64,000 bases of DNA from Hyphomicrobium_A sp965243865 (GCF_965243865.1 NZ_OZ251603.1:372001-436000); one strand, 5' to 3'; positions 17,619 through 26,408 are shown, counted from the first letter of the stretch. Notes: generated from the sequence alone by a model not told the origin. Made by a program: numbers and translations.

Positions 17619-19136
17619 CTAGTGGCCGCCGTGTTGCACCGCCTGATAGTCGCGCGCGAGGTTGCCGAAGCGGGTGAGATGGCTCTCGAACGACAGTTCG
17701 ACAGTGCCGACGGGACCATGGCGCTGCTTGCCGATGATGACTTCGGCCTTGCCCGAAACCTGCTGCATCTTGGTCATCCACTCGGCAAACTCTGCCGTGC
17801 CCTCGGAAGGCTTGAGACGCTCCACGTAGTATTCCTCGCGGAACACGAACATGACGACGTCGGCGTCCTGCTCGATCGAGCCAGACTCACGCAAGTCCGA
17901 AAGCTGAGGCCGCTTGTCCTCGCGCTGTTCCACCTGACGCGAGAGCTGCGACAGCGCAATGATCGGTACCGCCAGTTCCTTCGCCAGCGCCTTGAGGCCG
18001 GTGGTGATCTCGGTGATTTCCTGCACGCGGTTGTCGCTGCGCTTCGAAGAACCGCTGAGCAGCTGCAAGTAGTCGACGACCAGCAGCCCGAGGCCCTTCT
18101 GTCGCTTCAGCTTACGTGCACGCGCGGCAAGCTGCGCGATGGAGATGCCGCCGGTCTGGTCGATGTACAGCGGAATCCGGCTCATCTCTTGCGAGACTTC
18201 AACGAGCTTGCGGAACTCCTGCTCGGTGATCATGCCGCGGCGGATCTTCTCCGAGCCGATCTCCGATTGCTCGGACAGGATACGCGTTGCCAGCTGCTCG
18301 GCCGACATTTCCAGTGAGAAGAAACCGACGACTGCGCCGTCGATGGTCTTCATAGAGCCGTCCGGCTGCTGCTCGGCCTTGTAGGCCTTGGCGATGTTGT
18401 AGGCGAGGTTGGTGGCAAGCGCGGTCTTACCCATCGACGGACGGCCGGCGAGGATAATGAGGTCCGACGACTGCAAACCGCCCATCTTGGAATCGAGGTC
18501 CGTAAGGCCGGTCGACAGGCCCGACAGATGTCCGTCGCGCTCGTAGGCCGCAGCGGCCATCTCGATGGCCGTCGTTAGAGCGTCACCAAAGCCGAGGAAG
18601 CCGGCGCCATATTTGCGCTGCTCGGCGAGACCGTAGAGACGCCCTTCCGCCTCTTCGATCTGATGGCGTGGGGTCAGATCGACCGGGCTGTCATAGGCGT
18701 TGTTGACGAGATCCTCGCCGATGATGATCAGCGCGCGTCGTGTGGCGAGATCATAGATCGTGCGGCCGTAGTCTTCCGCGTTGATGATGCTGGTCGCAGA
18801 GCCAGCCAGCGTTCCGAGATACTGCGGCACGGTCAGCGTCGGCGAGATCGGCTCGGCGTTCTCGAAGAACGTGCGCAGAGTGATCGGCGTCGCCTGCTTG
18901 CCCGCGTGAATGAGCTTGGCTGCCACTTCGAAGATCTGCTGGTGCAGCGGATCATAGAAGTGCTGCGGGTCGAGGAACCCCGACACGCGGTCCATCGACT
19001 CGTTGTTCACCAGGATGGCGCCGAGCAGCGCCTGCTCCGCCTCCAGGTTGTGCGGGGCCTGACGGAAGGGGAGGGTTTCGCCGGCGTTGCTGAGTGAAGC
19101 GAGCCGGTCGGAGATCTGGAGAGCGTTGTTTGCCAT
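17619..19136 (-). CDS. dnaB: Replicative DNA helicase
   Basis: 505 residues. The N-terminal DnaB domain starts at PHNLEAEQALLGAILVNNESMD; the RecA-like helicase domain carries Walker A LAGRPSMGKTALATNLA, Walker B LLVVDYLQLL and the H4 region GLKALAKELAVPIIALSQLSRQVEQR. A small insert near KAEQQPDGSMKTIDGAVVGF is typical of alphaproteobacterial DnaB. It lies 113 bases after rplI, with a hairpin between. Confidence 0.97.
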   Translation of the reverse strand: MANNALQISDRLASLSNAGETLPFRQAPHNLEAEQALLGAILVNNESMDRVSGFLDPQHFYDPLHQQIFEVAAKLIHAGKQATPITLRTFFENAEPISPTLTVPQYLGTLAGSATSIINAEDYGRTIYDLATRRALIIIGEDLVNNAYDSPVDLTPRHQIEEAEGRLYGLAEQRKYGAGFLGFGDALTTAIEMAAAAYERDGHLSGLSTGLTDLDSKMGGLQSSDLIILAGRPSMGKTALATNLAYNIAKAYKAEQQPDGSMKTIDGAVVGFFSLEMSAEQLATRILSEQSEIGSEKIRRGMITEQEFRKLVEVSQEMSRIPLYIDQTGGISIAQLAARARKLKRQKGLGLLVVDYLQLLSGSSKRSDNRVQEITEITTGLKALAKELAVPIIALSQLSRQVEQREDKRPQLSDLRESGSIEQDADVVMFVFREEYYVERLKPSEGTAEFAEWMTKMQQVSGKAEVIIGKQRHGPVGTVELSFESHLTRFGNLARDYQAVQHGGH

Positions 19137-19187
19137 GGCTCGACGGTATCCGATTCAATCGGCCCATCGTCGAGCGGCCCGAATACC

Positions 19188-19214
19188 CCGTCCCCACTAT
19201 GCACATGGGGACGG
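19188..19214 (-). terminator. Hairpin between rplI and dnaB
   Basis: CCGTCCCCA at 19188-19196 is the exact inverse complement of TGGGGACGG at 19206-19214. Placed 36 bases after the rplI stop and 52 before dnaB, it could attenuate read-through from the ribosomal operon into dnaB. No U tract is present. Confidence 0.45.
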
Positions 19215-19249
19215 GAATTCGTTTGCATTGAAGCGAATCGCTTCGCGCG

Positions 19250-19831
19250 CTACTCGCTGGCCGATTCGCCCTCGGCGGGCTCAGTGCCTTCCTCGAACAT
19301 TTCGTCGGGATTGAAGGTCTCGAGCTCGATCTTTTCTTCCTTGACGACGGTGACGTCCTCGCCGCGGGCCTGGCGATCAGCCTCGTCCTCAGAGCGGGCA
19401 ACGTTCAGCATCACCGACACAATTACTTCCGGATGCAGTGCAACGCGCACCGGATGCACGCCCAGCGTTTTAATCGGACGCTCGAGGATGACCTGGCGGC
19501 GGTCGATGGTGAAGCCTCCCGCCGTGACGGCCTCGGCGATGTCGCGCGTCGCAACCGAGCCGTAGAGCTGACCGGTGTCGCCGGCAGAGCGGATGGCAAC
19601 GAAGATCTTGCCATTGAGCCTCTCGGCAACGGCTTCGGCTTCCTTCTTCAGCTCGAGGTTGTTGGCTTCGAGCTGGGCGCGCTGCGAATCGAAGTGCTTG
19701 CGGTTCTCTTCCGTCGCGCGCAGCGCCTTCTTCTGCGGCAAAAGGAAATTGCGGGCATAGCCGTCCTTCACGTTGACGACGTCGCCCATCTGTCCAAGAC
19801 GGCCAATGCGCTGAAGCAGAATAACCTGCAT
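19250..19831 (-). CDS. rplI: 50S ribosomal protein L9
   Basis: 193 residues, longer than the 149 of E. coli because of an acidic C-terminal tail (about 150-193, Glu-rich, ending GTEPAEGESASE). The N-domain signature MQVILLQRIGRLGQMGDVVNVKDGYARNFLLP is followed by the long connecting helix and the C-domain (LYGSVATRDIAEAVTAGG). It belongs to the rpsF-rpsR-DUF2232-rplI operon. Confidence 0.97.
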   Translation of the reverse strand: MQVILLQRIGRLGQMGDVVNVKDGYARNFLLPQKKALRATEENRKHFDSQRAQLEANNLELKKEAEAVAERLNGKIFVAIRSAGDTGQLYGSVATRDIAEAVTAGGFTIDRRQVILERPIKTLGVHPVRVALHPEVIVSVMLNVARSEDEADRQARGEDVTVVKEEKIELETFNPDEMFEEGTEPAEGESASE

Positions 19832-19890
19832 TTCAAATGCTCCTTGTTCTTTCTATTCGTGTGTCTGATGCATGCGAGTTGGGAAGGCAG

Positions 19891-20853
19891 CTAATCGGGG
19901 GGTGATTTGCCACCCGGTGGTGGTGTCGGTTTCCGCATCGGCCAGATGGCCTCCGCGAGACCGAGCAGGGCGATCGCCAGCGAGGCGACCGTGTTCATGA
20001 CGAAGAGGCCGCCGTAGAGCGCCCACAGCGCGAACACGCGCCAGGGCCGTCCGCGCGTGATGTAATGAACGACCGCGAGGCCGAGCAGCACGTAGGCGAA
20101 GAACAGCGGCCCGGCGAAGCCCGCCGCGAACATGCCCGGCAAACCGCCAAGAAAACCAGCTGCCGTCGCGCCAGCCAGCAGCAGCGGCGTCACCGGCGGA
20201 TAGACCATTGCCGGAATGTCGGGCCATGGCCGCGGAAGACGTCCCGACGCCAAGGTGATGCGGCCCGCCAGCCAGAGATTGAACAAGAGGCTGCTCATCG
20301 AGGAGATGGCAGAAGCAGCCGGCAAAAGGGCCAGCGCAAGCGACGTCAATTCGTCGATATCGGCCGGCCCGAACGTCGGCGCGTCCTGCATCTTCGGCAG
20401 TTCGTTGTCGACGAACGCTTGCAGCATCTCGCGCAACGCCGTCCGCAGCGCCTCCGCGTCGGCGCCAAGCAACAGCAGCGTCAGCGCAGCAAATCCGCCC
20501 GCAAGAAGCGCCGCTATAAAAACCAGTCGCCCGACCGGATACCACTCGACCTGGCCGTCAGGGCCCTCGCGGTTGAGCGAGGCAAGATAGGTGAGAATGA
20601 TCACCGGCACGGCTTGGCTGGCGGCGAAAACGAGTCCGCCGATCGGCGTACCAGCGATGACGACGAGCGTTGCTCCCGCGATGCCGGCGCCGATGGCGGC
20701 GAGCGGGCCCAGACCCAAGCCGGCCAGGAACAGCGGCAGCGGGGTCAGCAGGAACAGCACCATGCGCATCAGCAACGGCCCCGTGGTCGCCGAGGCGAAC
20801 ACGACAGCCGAGATGAGTCCGGCGCCAAAGGCTATGAGCAGACGATATTGCAT
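19891..20853 (-). CDS. DUF2232 (YybS-like) integral membrane protein
   Basis: 320 residues with about eight hydrophobic helices, starting MQYRLLIAFGAGLISAVVF and ending in a Pro-rich cytosolic tail. Membership in DUF2232 rests on this pattern and on the fixed place between rpsR and rplI seen in many alphaproteobacteria. Function is unknown. It ends 59 bases before rplI starts. Confidence 0.8.
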   Translation of the reverse strand: MQYRLLIAFGAGLISAVVFASATTGPLLMRMVLFLLTPLPLFLAGLGLGPLAAIGAGIAGATLVVIAGTPIGGLVFAASQAVPVIILTYLASLNREGPDGQVEWYPVGRLVFIAALLAGGFAALTLLLLGADAEALRTALREMLQAFVDNELPKMQDAPTFGPADIDELTSLALALLPAASAISSMSSLLFNLWLAGRITLASGRLPRPWPDIPAMVYPPVTPLLLAGATAAGFLGGLPGMFAAGFAGPLFFAYVLLGLAVVHYITRGRPWRVFALWALYGGLFVMNTVASLAIALLGLAEAIWPMRKPTPPPGGKSPPD

Positions 20854-20987
20854 CAGAGCAGCTGTCCCGCGATCGTCGCGGTTAGAGACGAGAACGGTCG
20901 CCCGCCTCGTCCCAACCTCGCGCCGGCCACCATTGGCCCGCGCTTACTTGTCGTGAGAGCGGGGCCGCGCTGGCCCCGCCCGAAGTC

Positions 20988-21242
20988 TTACTTCAGCACG
21001 TACGGCAGCAGACCGAGGAAGCGCGCGCGCTTGATGGCGCGAGACAGCTCGCGCTGCTTCTTGGCCGAAACAGCCGTAATGCGCGAAGGAACGATCTTGC
21101 CGCGCTCGGACACGTAGCGACCGAGCAGACGCACGTCCTTGTAGTCGATCTTCGGCGCATGCTGACCCGAGAACGGGCAGGTCTTGCGGCGACGATGGAA
21201 CGGACGGCGCGGAGCGGCGCCAGAGGATGCGATCTCAGCCAT
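20988..21242 (-). CDS. rpsR: 30S ribosomal protein S18
   Basis: 84 residues with the S18 core KIDYKDVRLLGRYVSERGKIVPSRIT and KKQRELSRAIKRARFLGLLPY. The first 20 residues are a basic arm (RRPFHRRRKTCPF). It binds S6 in the platform of the small subunit. Three bases separate it from the rpsF stop. Confidence 0.98.
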   Translation of the reverse strand: MAEIASSGAAPRRPFHRRRKTCPFSGQHAPKIDYKDVRLLGRYVSERGKIVPSRITAVSAKKQRELSRAIKRARFLGLLPYVLK

Positions 21243-21245
21243 TGA

Positions 21246-21845
21246 TTATTCCTCCGAGCCGGTGGTGGGGGCATTGCCTTCGCGCGGCGGGCGCGGGGGA
21301 CGATCGCCATCGCGCGGCGGACGATCGCCATCGCGCGGGGGACGGGCACGGAACGTCGATCCACCCTCGCGGTCGCCGCGGAAACCACCGCCGCCGCCAC
21401 CAGGACGACGGTCGCCATCGCGATCGCCGCGGAAGCCACCGCCACCACCGCCGCCGCGACCACCGAAACCACCACGGCCACCGAAGCCGCCGCGATCACC
21501 ACGATCGCCGCGCTCGTCACGGTCGCCCTTGCGCATCATCACGGATGGCTCGGTCTCGTGCTCCTCGACCTTCACGGTGAGGAAGCGCAGAATCTCAGGA
21601 GAAAGGCTCATGCGGCGCTCCATCTCGGCCACAGCGGCCGGCGGGGCGTCGAGGTTGAGCAACTGGAAGTGAGCTTTGCGGCTCTTCTTGATCTTGTACG
21701 CGAGCGACTTCACGCCCCAGTACTCGTTCTTGGTGACCTTGCCGCCACCCTGCTCGATAACGTCGGTGTATTCCTTGGTGAGCGCCTCGACCTGCGTGTT
21801 CGAGACGTCCTGGCGCGCCAGGAAGACATGCTCATAAAGCGGCAT
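21246..21845 (-). CDS. rpsF: 30S ribosomal protein S6 with RGG-rich tail
   Basis: 199 residues. The S6 fold (1-100) is normal: MPLYEHVFLARQDVSNTQVE, GGKVTKNEYWGVKSLAYKIKKSRKAHF and MSLSPEILRFLTVKV. After about residue 107 comes an unusually long low-complexity tail of Arg, Gly, Asp and Pro, with RGGFGGRGG-type and PPRDGDRP repeats. Most S6 proteins end near 100-150 residues. First gene of the rpsF-rpsR operon. Confidence 0.97.
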   Translation of the reverse strand: MPLYEHVFLARQDVSNTQVEALTKEYTDVIEQGGGKVTKNEYWGVKSLAYKIKKSRKAHFQLLNLDAPPAAVAEMERRMSLSPEILRFLTVKVEEHETEPSVMMRKGDRDERGDRGDRGGFGGRGGFGGRGGGGGGGFRGDRDGDRRPGGGGGGFRGDREGGSTFRARPPRDGDRPPRDGDRPPRPPREGNAPTTGSEE

Positions 21846-22134
21846 GCTATGACCTTTCCTTATGTTTGGCCGCTCCGGCGCAAAGCCCCTTATGGACCCG
21901 GAAAAGGCCCAAGCAGGTCACCCATGAGAGCGAAGACACCGGGAACCAGGCCCCTTAAGGCCTCACCGCTTCAAGGTTTCCCTCTGGCGCGGCTCCCCGT
22001 TCAGCCTCCAGCCGAAGCGAGCAAGGGGTGCCTTATAGCCGAATTTTCCCATCCGGCAAGCCGCATGGTGAACGGCGCCCTCGGGCCGACCATCAGCATG
22101 CAGACTGCCAGTTATCGCACCAACCGCCGCCACG
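21846..22134. other. Upstream region of the rpsF operon
   Basis: No supportable gene. It must hold the minus-strand rpsF promoter and leader. Visible elements are a GGCCTT/AAGGCC-type inverted repeat near 21950-21965 and a CCGGAG within a small hairpin at about 21871-21880 close to the start codon. No clear -35/-10 pair could be named with confidence. Confidence 0.4.
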
Positions 22135-22356
22135 GTGGGCAAATTCGCGCATTCGTTGCGATCGCGACACGTGGCCGGCGTTGGAATGCTGACCCCAATC
22201 ATCGACGACGATATCGTCTGGGCCGAATACGGCGCCCGCGTTGGCTACGCGCTGACCGCCGCCACGACGCTCGACGTGTTCGTTAACGGCGTCTCCGGCG
22301 AAGAAGGTGTCGACACGCGGATACATGGCGGCGCTGGACTTCGATACCGGTTCTAG
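22135..22356 (+). pseudogene. C-terminal remnant of an autotransporter-type outer-membrane beta-barrel protein
   Basis: An in-frame stretch ends GGAGLRYRF, the aromatic-terminated last strand of outer-membrane barrels, preceded by strands YGARVGYALTAATTLDVFVNG and a typical loop. Only about 70 residues are left, with no signal peptide, passenger or ribosome site, so it is a decayed gene end rather than a working gene. Exact family is uncertain. Confidence 0.45.
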
Positions 22357-22384
22357 TCGGCGCCGGTAGACGCAGCCATTGCGA

Positions 22385-22564
22385 TTATTTTTGCTGCCCC
22401 GACCAAGGCCGTCCGGGGCGAGATCGCTCGGCAATATCCCTCTCCAGCAACCGCCGCAGCGCCCGGTCTATGTCGGGCGCCGGCTTTTTCGGTGCCTGGT
22501 CGAGCTCGGAGCGCAAACGCTTACCAATCGCTAACAGTGCCCGGCATTGCTTGTCGTTGGCCAT
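22385..22564 (-). CDS. Small hypothetical protein
   Basis: 59 residues beginning MANDKQCRALLAIGKRLRSEL, helical and charged, with no signal peptide and no recognised domain. GGGAAAG stands upstream of this ATG; the frame extends 21 residues further back without a better start. It is antisense to the gene remnant downstream and stands alone. Coding status is moderate at best. Confidence 0.4.
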   Translation of the reverse strand: MANDKQCRALLAIGKRLRSELDQAPKKPAPDIDRALRRLLERDIAERSRPGRPWSGQQK

Positions 22565-22695
22565 GGGCTTTCCCGCTAAAGACAGTTGCAACGCCACCTT
22601 CGGGCCGTGCGTTCCTTGGCGACGCATTAGACCTTTGTAATGCTTGCCATTGCTCAGCCAGATTGAGCTTTCAGCCCTCAGAGGGGAGGTCTCGC

Positions 22696-23073
22696 ATGCC
22701 CCCGAAGAAGCGCCGAGTAACCGCTGCCGCGAACAGGCCGGCGGCAGCCCGCAATCAATCCGGCGGCAAAGCGGCCAAGCCGCAAAGACGGCGCCGTTCG
22801 AAGACGCAACCTTTGGCGATCACCGACACGGTGCGGCGCGGACCGGTAGCCGGAGCAGCGGTTGCCAATCCCCTCCTGGCACTAGAGCCGCTACGCCGCT
22901 CGCTGATGGATCGTCAGGCGGCACTCGTCGGTCTTGCAATGGCGTGGTCGCCCGCGCACGTTCTCATCGACCAGCACGCCGCTTTCTGGGCCGGCGTCGC
23001 CCGCGCCAACAAGCCCATGGCCGCACCCGCGAGACGCGCGGGCAGTGTCCGCCGCAAAGCCAGCGGCAGGTAG
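22696..23073 (+). CDS. Hypothetical basic protein, possibly phasin-like
   Basis: 125 residues from an ATG preceded by GGGGAGG. The first 40 residues are Lys/Arg/Ala-rich (PPKKRRVTAAANRPAAARNQ), followed by an amphipathic helical part (ALEPLRRSLMDRQAALVGLAMAW, then VLIDQHAAFWAGVARANK), and a basic end. The helical part is faintly like phasins or other granule/DNA-associated helical proteins, but this is a resemblance only. Convergent with the DUF4431-like gene 15 bases downstream. Confidence 0.6.
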   Translation: MPPKKRRVTAAANRPAAARNQSGGKAAKPQRRRRSKTQPLAITDTVRRGPVAGAAVANPLLALEPLRRSLMDRQAALVGLAMAWSPAHVLIDQHAAFWAGVARANKPMAAPARRAGSVRRKASGR

Positions 23074-23088
23074 CAGCACGCGATTTGA

Positions 23089-23493
23089 TCAGCGCGGGCT
23101 CACTTCGCTGGCGTCGATGAGAACATCCTCGACGTGCCACATCGTGTGTGCAGCAAAGAGCGTCCCCGAGACCGAGACATGCTTGCCGATGGGCAGCTCG
23201 GCACCCACCGCTTCACCCGCAAGCTGCACCCGATCCACCGGCGCTTCGACGTTCTCCTGTGGATCTTCGTCGGCCGCACCCGCGACAGGAGCGTCGACGC
23301 ACACGGGCTTGTCGAGCGCGAGATATACGTAGCTGAACGCACCTTGTGCTTCGTGCGTCCCTTGACCGTTCTTGAGCACGCCTTCCAGGGTCGCTGGCTT
23401 GTCCAATGTCAACCGAGCATCGCCCTCGCAAGCGTGGCCGAGCGCGGGTGCGCCTAAAATCGACAAGGCGACGGCTGCAATAGTGGTTCTCAA
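23089..23493 (-). CDS. Secreted DUF4431-like protein
   Basis: 134 residues with an N-terminal signal peptide (MRTTIAAVALSILGAPALGHA). The mature part has the DUF4431 pattern: TLEGVLKNGQG, then YVYLALDKPVCVD, then VQLAGEAVG and GKHVSVSGTLFAAHTMWHVEDVLI, which suggests a small beta barrel of OB type in the periplasm. Biochemical function is unknown. Unlinked to any operon here. Confidence 0.7.
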   Translation of the reverse strand: MRTTIAAVALSILGAPALGHACEGDARLTLDKPATLEGVLKNGQGTHEAQGAFSYVYLALDKPVCVDAPVAGAADEDPQENVEAPVDRVQLAGEAVGAELPIGKHVSVSGTLFAAHTMWHVEDVLIDASEVSPR

Positions 23494-23562
23494 CGTCGCA
23501 TCCTCCGCAAACCGCGGTCAGCATAGCGCATCGGCGCGGCGGGGACGCGCAAGCTGCGTCCG

Positions 23563-23817
23563 CTAGGCTAACGGCTGCCCATCGGCACGCGTGATGCGGC
23601 ACCCTTCCACCACGTGCAGCGCAACCATCCGCAGCCGTTCAGGATCGCGCTGGCCGACGCGCACCGCGGCGAGAATACGCAAGGCGAGGGCGCGCCGGAT
23701 CCCGGCCTTTTCCGGATCGGCACGCACACAGCTGCGGCTCTCGATCTCGGACCACGCCTCTTCGAGCGCGCGCCCCATGATCGACAGGGTCTCAGAATCG
23801 AAGGCCGAACTCTGCAT
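23563..23817 (-). CDS. Small conserved-looking hypothetical protein
   Basis: 84 residues from MQSSAFDSETLSIMGRALEE, chosen because AGGAGG lies eight bases before the ATG; the frame runs further upstream. The protein is helical with ALALRILAAVRVGQRDPERLR in its second half, a pattern seen in short hypothetical proteins of rhizobia. No known domain. Divergent from fabD with about 200 bases between. Confidence 0.65.
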   Translation of the reverse strand: MQSSAFDSETLSIMGRALEEAWSEIESRSCVRADPEKAGIRRALALRILAAVRVGQRDPERLRMVALHVVEGCRITRADGQPLA

Positions 23818-24019
23818 TTGAAACCTCCTGACCATTTGTCGGCGGAGGAACCACGCCAGCCTCACAACTTCATGACAGAGGATTTTTCCAGCGCTTCAGC
23901 TACTTACAGTGGATAAGGCCGGCCTGAGGCGCAGCAACCCGTGCGCAATAGGCCCGCTTGACAGCGCAACGCGGGGCGTGTTTCTGCGGCCATCAACCGT
24001 CATAGAAGCCTCATCTTTC

Positions 24020-24967
24020 ATGGCCATCGCATTCGTTTTTCCCGGACAAGGCAGCCAAGACGTCGGCATGGGCCGCGATCTCGCTCAGACTTACGCCTCG
24101 GCGCGCGAAGTCTTCGATGAGGTCGACGACGCCCTCGGTCAAAAGCTCTCCCAGATCATGTGGGACGGCCCGAAGGAGACGCTGACCCTGACCGAGAACG
24201 CCCAGCCAGCGCTTATGGCCGTCTCGATGGCAGTAATGCGGGTGCTGGAGCGCGAGCACGGCTTCAAGCTGCAGGAGAAGGTGAAGTTCGTCGCCGGACA
24301 TTCGCTTGGTGAATACTCCGCACTCGCCGCCGCCGGCGCGTTCTCGCTCGCCGATGCCGCCCGCCTCCTCAAGCTGCGCGGGCAGGCCATGCAGGCCGCC
24401 GTCCCAGTGGGCAAGGGCGCCATGACGGCTCTACTCGGCGTCGGCATCGACGTTGCCCGCCAGGTTGCCGAGGCTGCCGCACAGGGTGACGTCTGCCAGA
24501 TCGCCAACGACAATGAGCCGACCCAGGTCGTTCTGTCGGGCGACAAGACCGCCATCGACCGCGTGCCCGAGATCGGCAAGGGCCTGGGCGTGCGCCGCGC
24601 AGTGCCGCTGCCAGTCTCCGCCCCATTCCATTGCGCGCTGATGCAACCTGCGGCCGACGCCATGCGGGAGGCCCTCGCCAATGTGACGGTCAACGCCCCG
24701 AGTGTTCCCGTCGTCGCCAACGTGGTTGCGTCCGCGATCAGCGATCCTGAGGAAATCAAAAAGCGCCTCGTGGAGCAGGTGACCGGCACTGTGCGCTGGC
24801 GCGAGTGTGTTACCTACATGACCGCCAACGGCATCACCGACGTCTACGAGATCGGCTCGGGCAAGGTTCTCGCCGGCCTCGCCAAGCGCATAGATCCTGC
24901 GCTCAACGCCATGAGCGTCGGCACTCCCGCCGACATCGACGCCGCGCTCGCGCGTCTCAACTCCTGA
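24020..24967 (+). CDS. fabD: Malonyl-CoA:ACP transacylase
   Basis: 315 residues starting MAIAFVFPGQGSQDVGMG. The catalytic Ser95 is in GHSLGEYSA; the second active-site His is in PVSAPFHCALM and the late GSGKVL motif is present. It transfers malonate from CoA to ACP in the cytosol. The frame extends 37 residues upstream without family similarity, so the ATG at 24020 is used. First gene of the fabD-fabG-acpP-fabF cluster. Confidence 0.97.
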   Translation: MAIAFVFPGQGSQDVGMGRDLAQTYASAREVFDEVDDALGQKLSQIMWDGPKETLTLTENAQPALMAVSMAVMRVLEREHGFKLQEKVKFVAGHSLGEYSALAAAGAFSLADAARLLKLRGQAMQAAVPVGKGAMTALLGVGIDVARQVAEAAAQGDVCQIANDNEPTQVVLSGDKTAIDRVPEIGKGLGVRRAVPLPVSAPFHCALMQPAADAMREALANVTVNAPSVPVVANVVASAISDPEEIKKRLVEQVTGTVRWRECVTYMTANGITDVYEIGSGKVLAGLAKRIDPALNAMSVGTPADIDAALARLNS

Positions 24968-24978
24968 AGGACCAGACG

Positions 24979-25722
24979 ATGTTCGACTTGACTGGCAAGA
25001 CCGCCCTCGTCACCGGCGCGACCGGTGGCATCGGAGGCGCCATCGCCCGCGCTCTTTACGCGCAGGGTGCCACCGTCGCGGTGTCGGCCCGCCAGCCGGA
25101 CAAGCTCGAGGAACTGGCCAAGGAGTTCGGTGACCGCGGCCACGTTATCCCCTGCGATCTGGGCAAGCGCGATGAAGTGTCCAAGCTGATCGAGCAGGCG
25201 GTGGGCAAGCTCGGCCGCCTCGACATCCTGGTCAACAACGCCGGCCTCACGCGCGACAACCTCTTCATGGTGATGAAGGACGAGCAGTGGGACGAGGTGA
25301 TCGCTGTAAACCTCACTTCCACCTTCATGCTTTGCCGCGCGGCCGCCCGCGCCATGCTCCGCGCCAAGCCGAATTTCGGGCGCATCATCAACATTTCCTC
25401 GGTGTCGGGCGTGTTCGGAAACCCCGGCCAGGGCAACTATGCCGCATCGAAAGCCGGCATGATCGGTATGACCAAATCGCTCGCTCGCGAGGTCGCCCCG
25501 CGCGGAATCACCGCCAACTGTATTGCGCCGGGCTTCATCACCACGCCGATGACGGCCGCACTGAACGAGAAACAGACCGAGGAAATCGCCAAGATGATTC
25601 CCGCCCAGCGCTTCGGCATGCCAGAAGAGGTGGCGGCGGGCGTCGTTTATCTGGCCAGTAACGAGGCCGGATACATCACCGGGCAGACCCTCCACATTAA
25701 CGGCGGAATGGCCATGGTCTAA
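24979..25722 (+). CDS. fabG: 3-oxoacyl-ACP reductase
   Basis: 247 residues starting MFDLTGKTALVTGATGGIGG, 11 bases after fabD. NADPH-binding TGATGGIGG, NNAG in ILVNNAGLTRDN, catalytic Ser in NISSVSGVFG and Tyr154-x-x-x-Lys158 in YAASKAG mark it as FabG. It reduces beta-ketoacyl-ACP during elongation. Confidence 0.97.
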   Translation: MFDLTGKTALVTGATGGIGGAIARALYAQGATVAVSARQPDKLEELAKEFGDRGHVIPCDLGKRDEVSKLIEQAVGKLGRLDILVNNAGLTRDNLFMVMKDEQWDEVIAVNLTSTFMLCRAAARAMLRAKPNFGRIINISSVSGVFGNPGQGNYAASKAGMIGMTKSLAREVAPRGITANCIAPGFITTPMTAALNEKQTEEIAKMIPAQRFGMPEEVAAGVVYLASNEAGYITGQTLHINGGMAMV

Positions 25723-26064
25723 GGCGCATGGTAAACGTGCATCAGTTGAGCCTACTGCTTGGACCCGCTGGCGAAATCAGAAATCACATGCCTCAGCCAA
25801 AGGCCATTGCGACCGCTGGCCAAGCCCAATGAAGTGTGTTAACGAGCCGAACGGTTTTTCGACCCTCGCCTCTCCTGCGCGAGTAAACGAAGGGCCAATG
25901 TTCGGCCGCCGCACGGAGTGCGAAAAAGTGGAATAGCGCGTCGTTTTGATACCGGTCGGCCGCGCGCTTCTTTATAGAAGCAAGTGGTCATGACCCAGGT
26001 ACGGGCTAATCCAGAACAACCGAATTTACGAACTGCCAAAAGCAAACGGACGCGAGGGAAGACT
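25723..26064. other. Intergenic region before acpP
   Basis: 342 bases without a supportable gene. It carries a small inverted repeat CTTC-TTTATA-GAAG near 25967-25980, with TTGATA about 20 bases before it, a possible but poorly spaced promoter for acpP. GAGGGAAGACT at 26054-26064 supplies the acpP ribosome site. Otherwise nothing distinct. Confidence 0.4.
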
Positions 26065-26307
26065 ATGAGCGATGTCGCTGAGCGCGTGAAGAAGATCGTC
26101 GTGGAGCATCTGGGCGTGGAGGCCGACAAGGTCACCGAGAATGCCAGCTTCATCGACGACCTGGGCGCCGACAGCCTGGATACGGTTGAGCTCGTGATGG
26201 CCTTTGAGGAGGAATTCGGTTGCGAAATTCCCGACGATGCCGCCGAGCACATTCTGACCGTTGGGGACGCGGTCAAGTTTCTTGAGAAGAACGCCAGCGC
26301 CGCCTAA
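26065..26307 (+). CDS. acpP: Acyl carrier protein
   Basis: 80 residues, acidic and helical, start MSDVAERVKKIVVEHLG with GAGGGAAG upstream. Ser37 in GADSLDTVELVM takes the 4'-phosphopantetheine arm. It carries acyl intermediates of fatty-acid synthesis. Confidence 0.99.
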   Translation: MSDVAERVKKIVVEHLGVEADKVTENASFIDDLGADSLDTVELVMAFEEEFGCEIPDDAAEHILTVGDAVKFLEKNASAA

Positions 26308-26328
26308 ACGTCGCCTGGTCTTTTTAGC

Positions 26329-26408
26329 GGCGCCTTCCCCAAAGCTTGCGCACACCGGACTTCGAAGCTTGCCTTCGATGCTCAATGGGTTCGCAAGCTG
26401 GGGGCGCC
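26329..26408 (+). repeat. Large inverted repeat filling the acpP-fabF gap
   Basis: The left arm 26329-26350 (GGCGCCTTCCCCAAAGCTTGCG is its plus strand, shown here as GGCGCC, CCCCA and GCTTGCG blocks) pairs with the right arm at 26392-26408 (CGCAAGCT, GGGGGCGCC). Inside lies a second hairpin, TCGAAG 26362-26367 with CTTCGA 26373-26378. It may act as a partial terminator or RNA processing site that sets acpP above fabF. Confidence 0.6.

Noticed and set aside
20065..21117. 350-residue plus-strand frame opposite DUF2232
   Set aside because: Highly Arg/Gln-rich antisense frame across a gene with conserved context.
25940..25985. Promoter for acpP with TTGATA and TATAGA
   Set aside because: Spacing of about 20 bases is too long and the -10 is part of a small hairpin, so it was not listed as a separate promoter.
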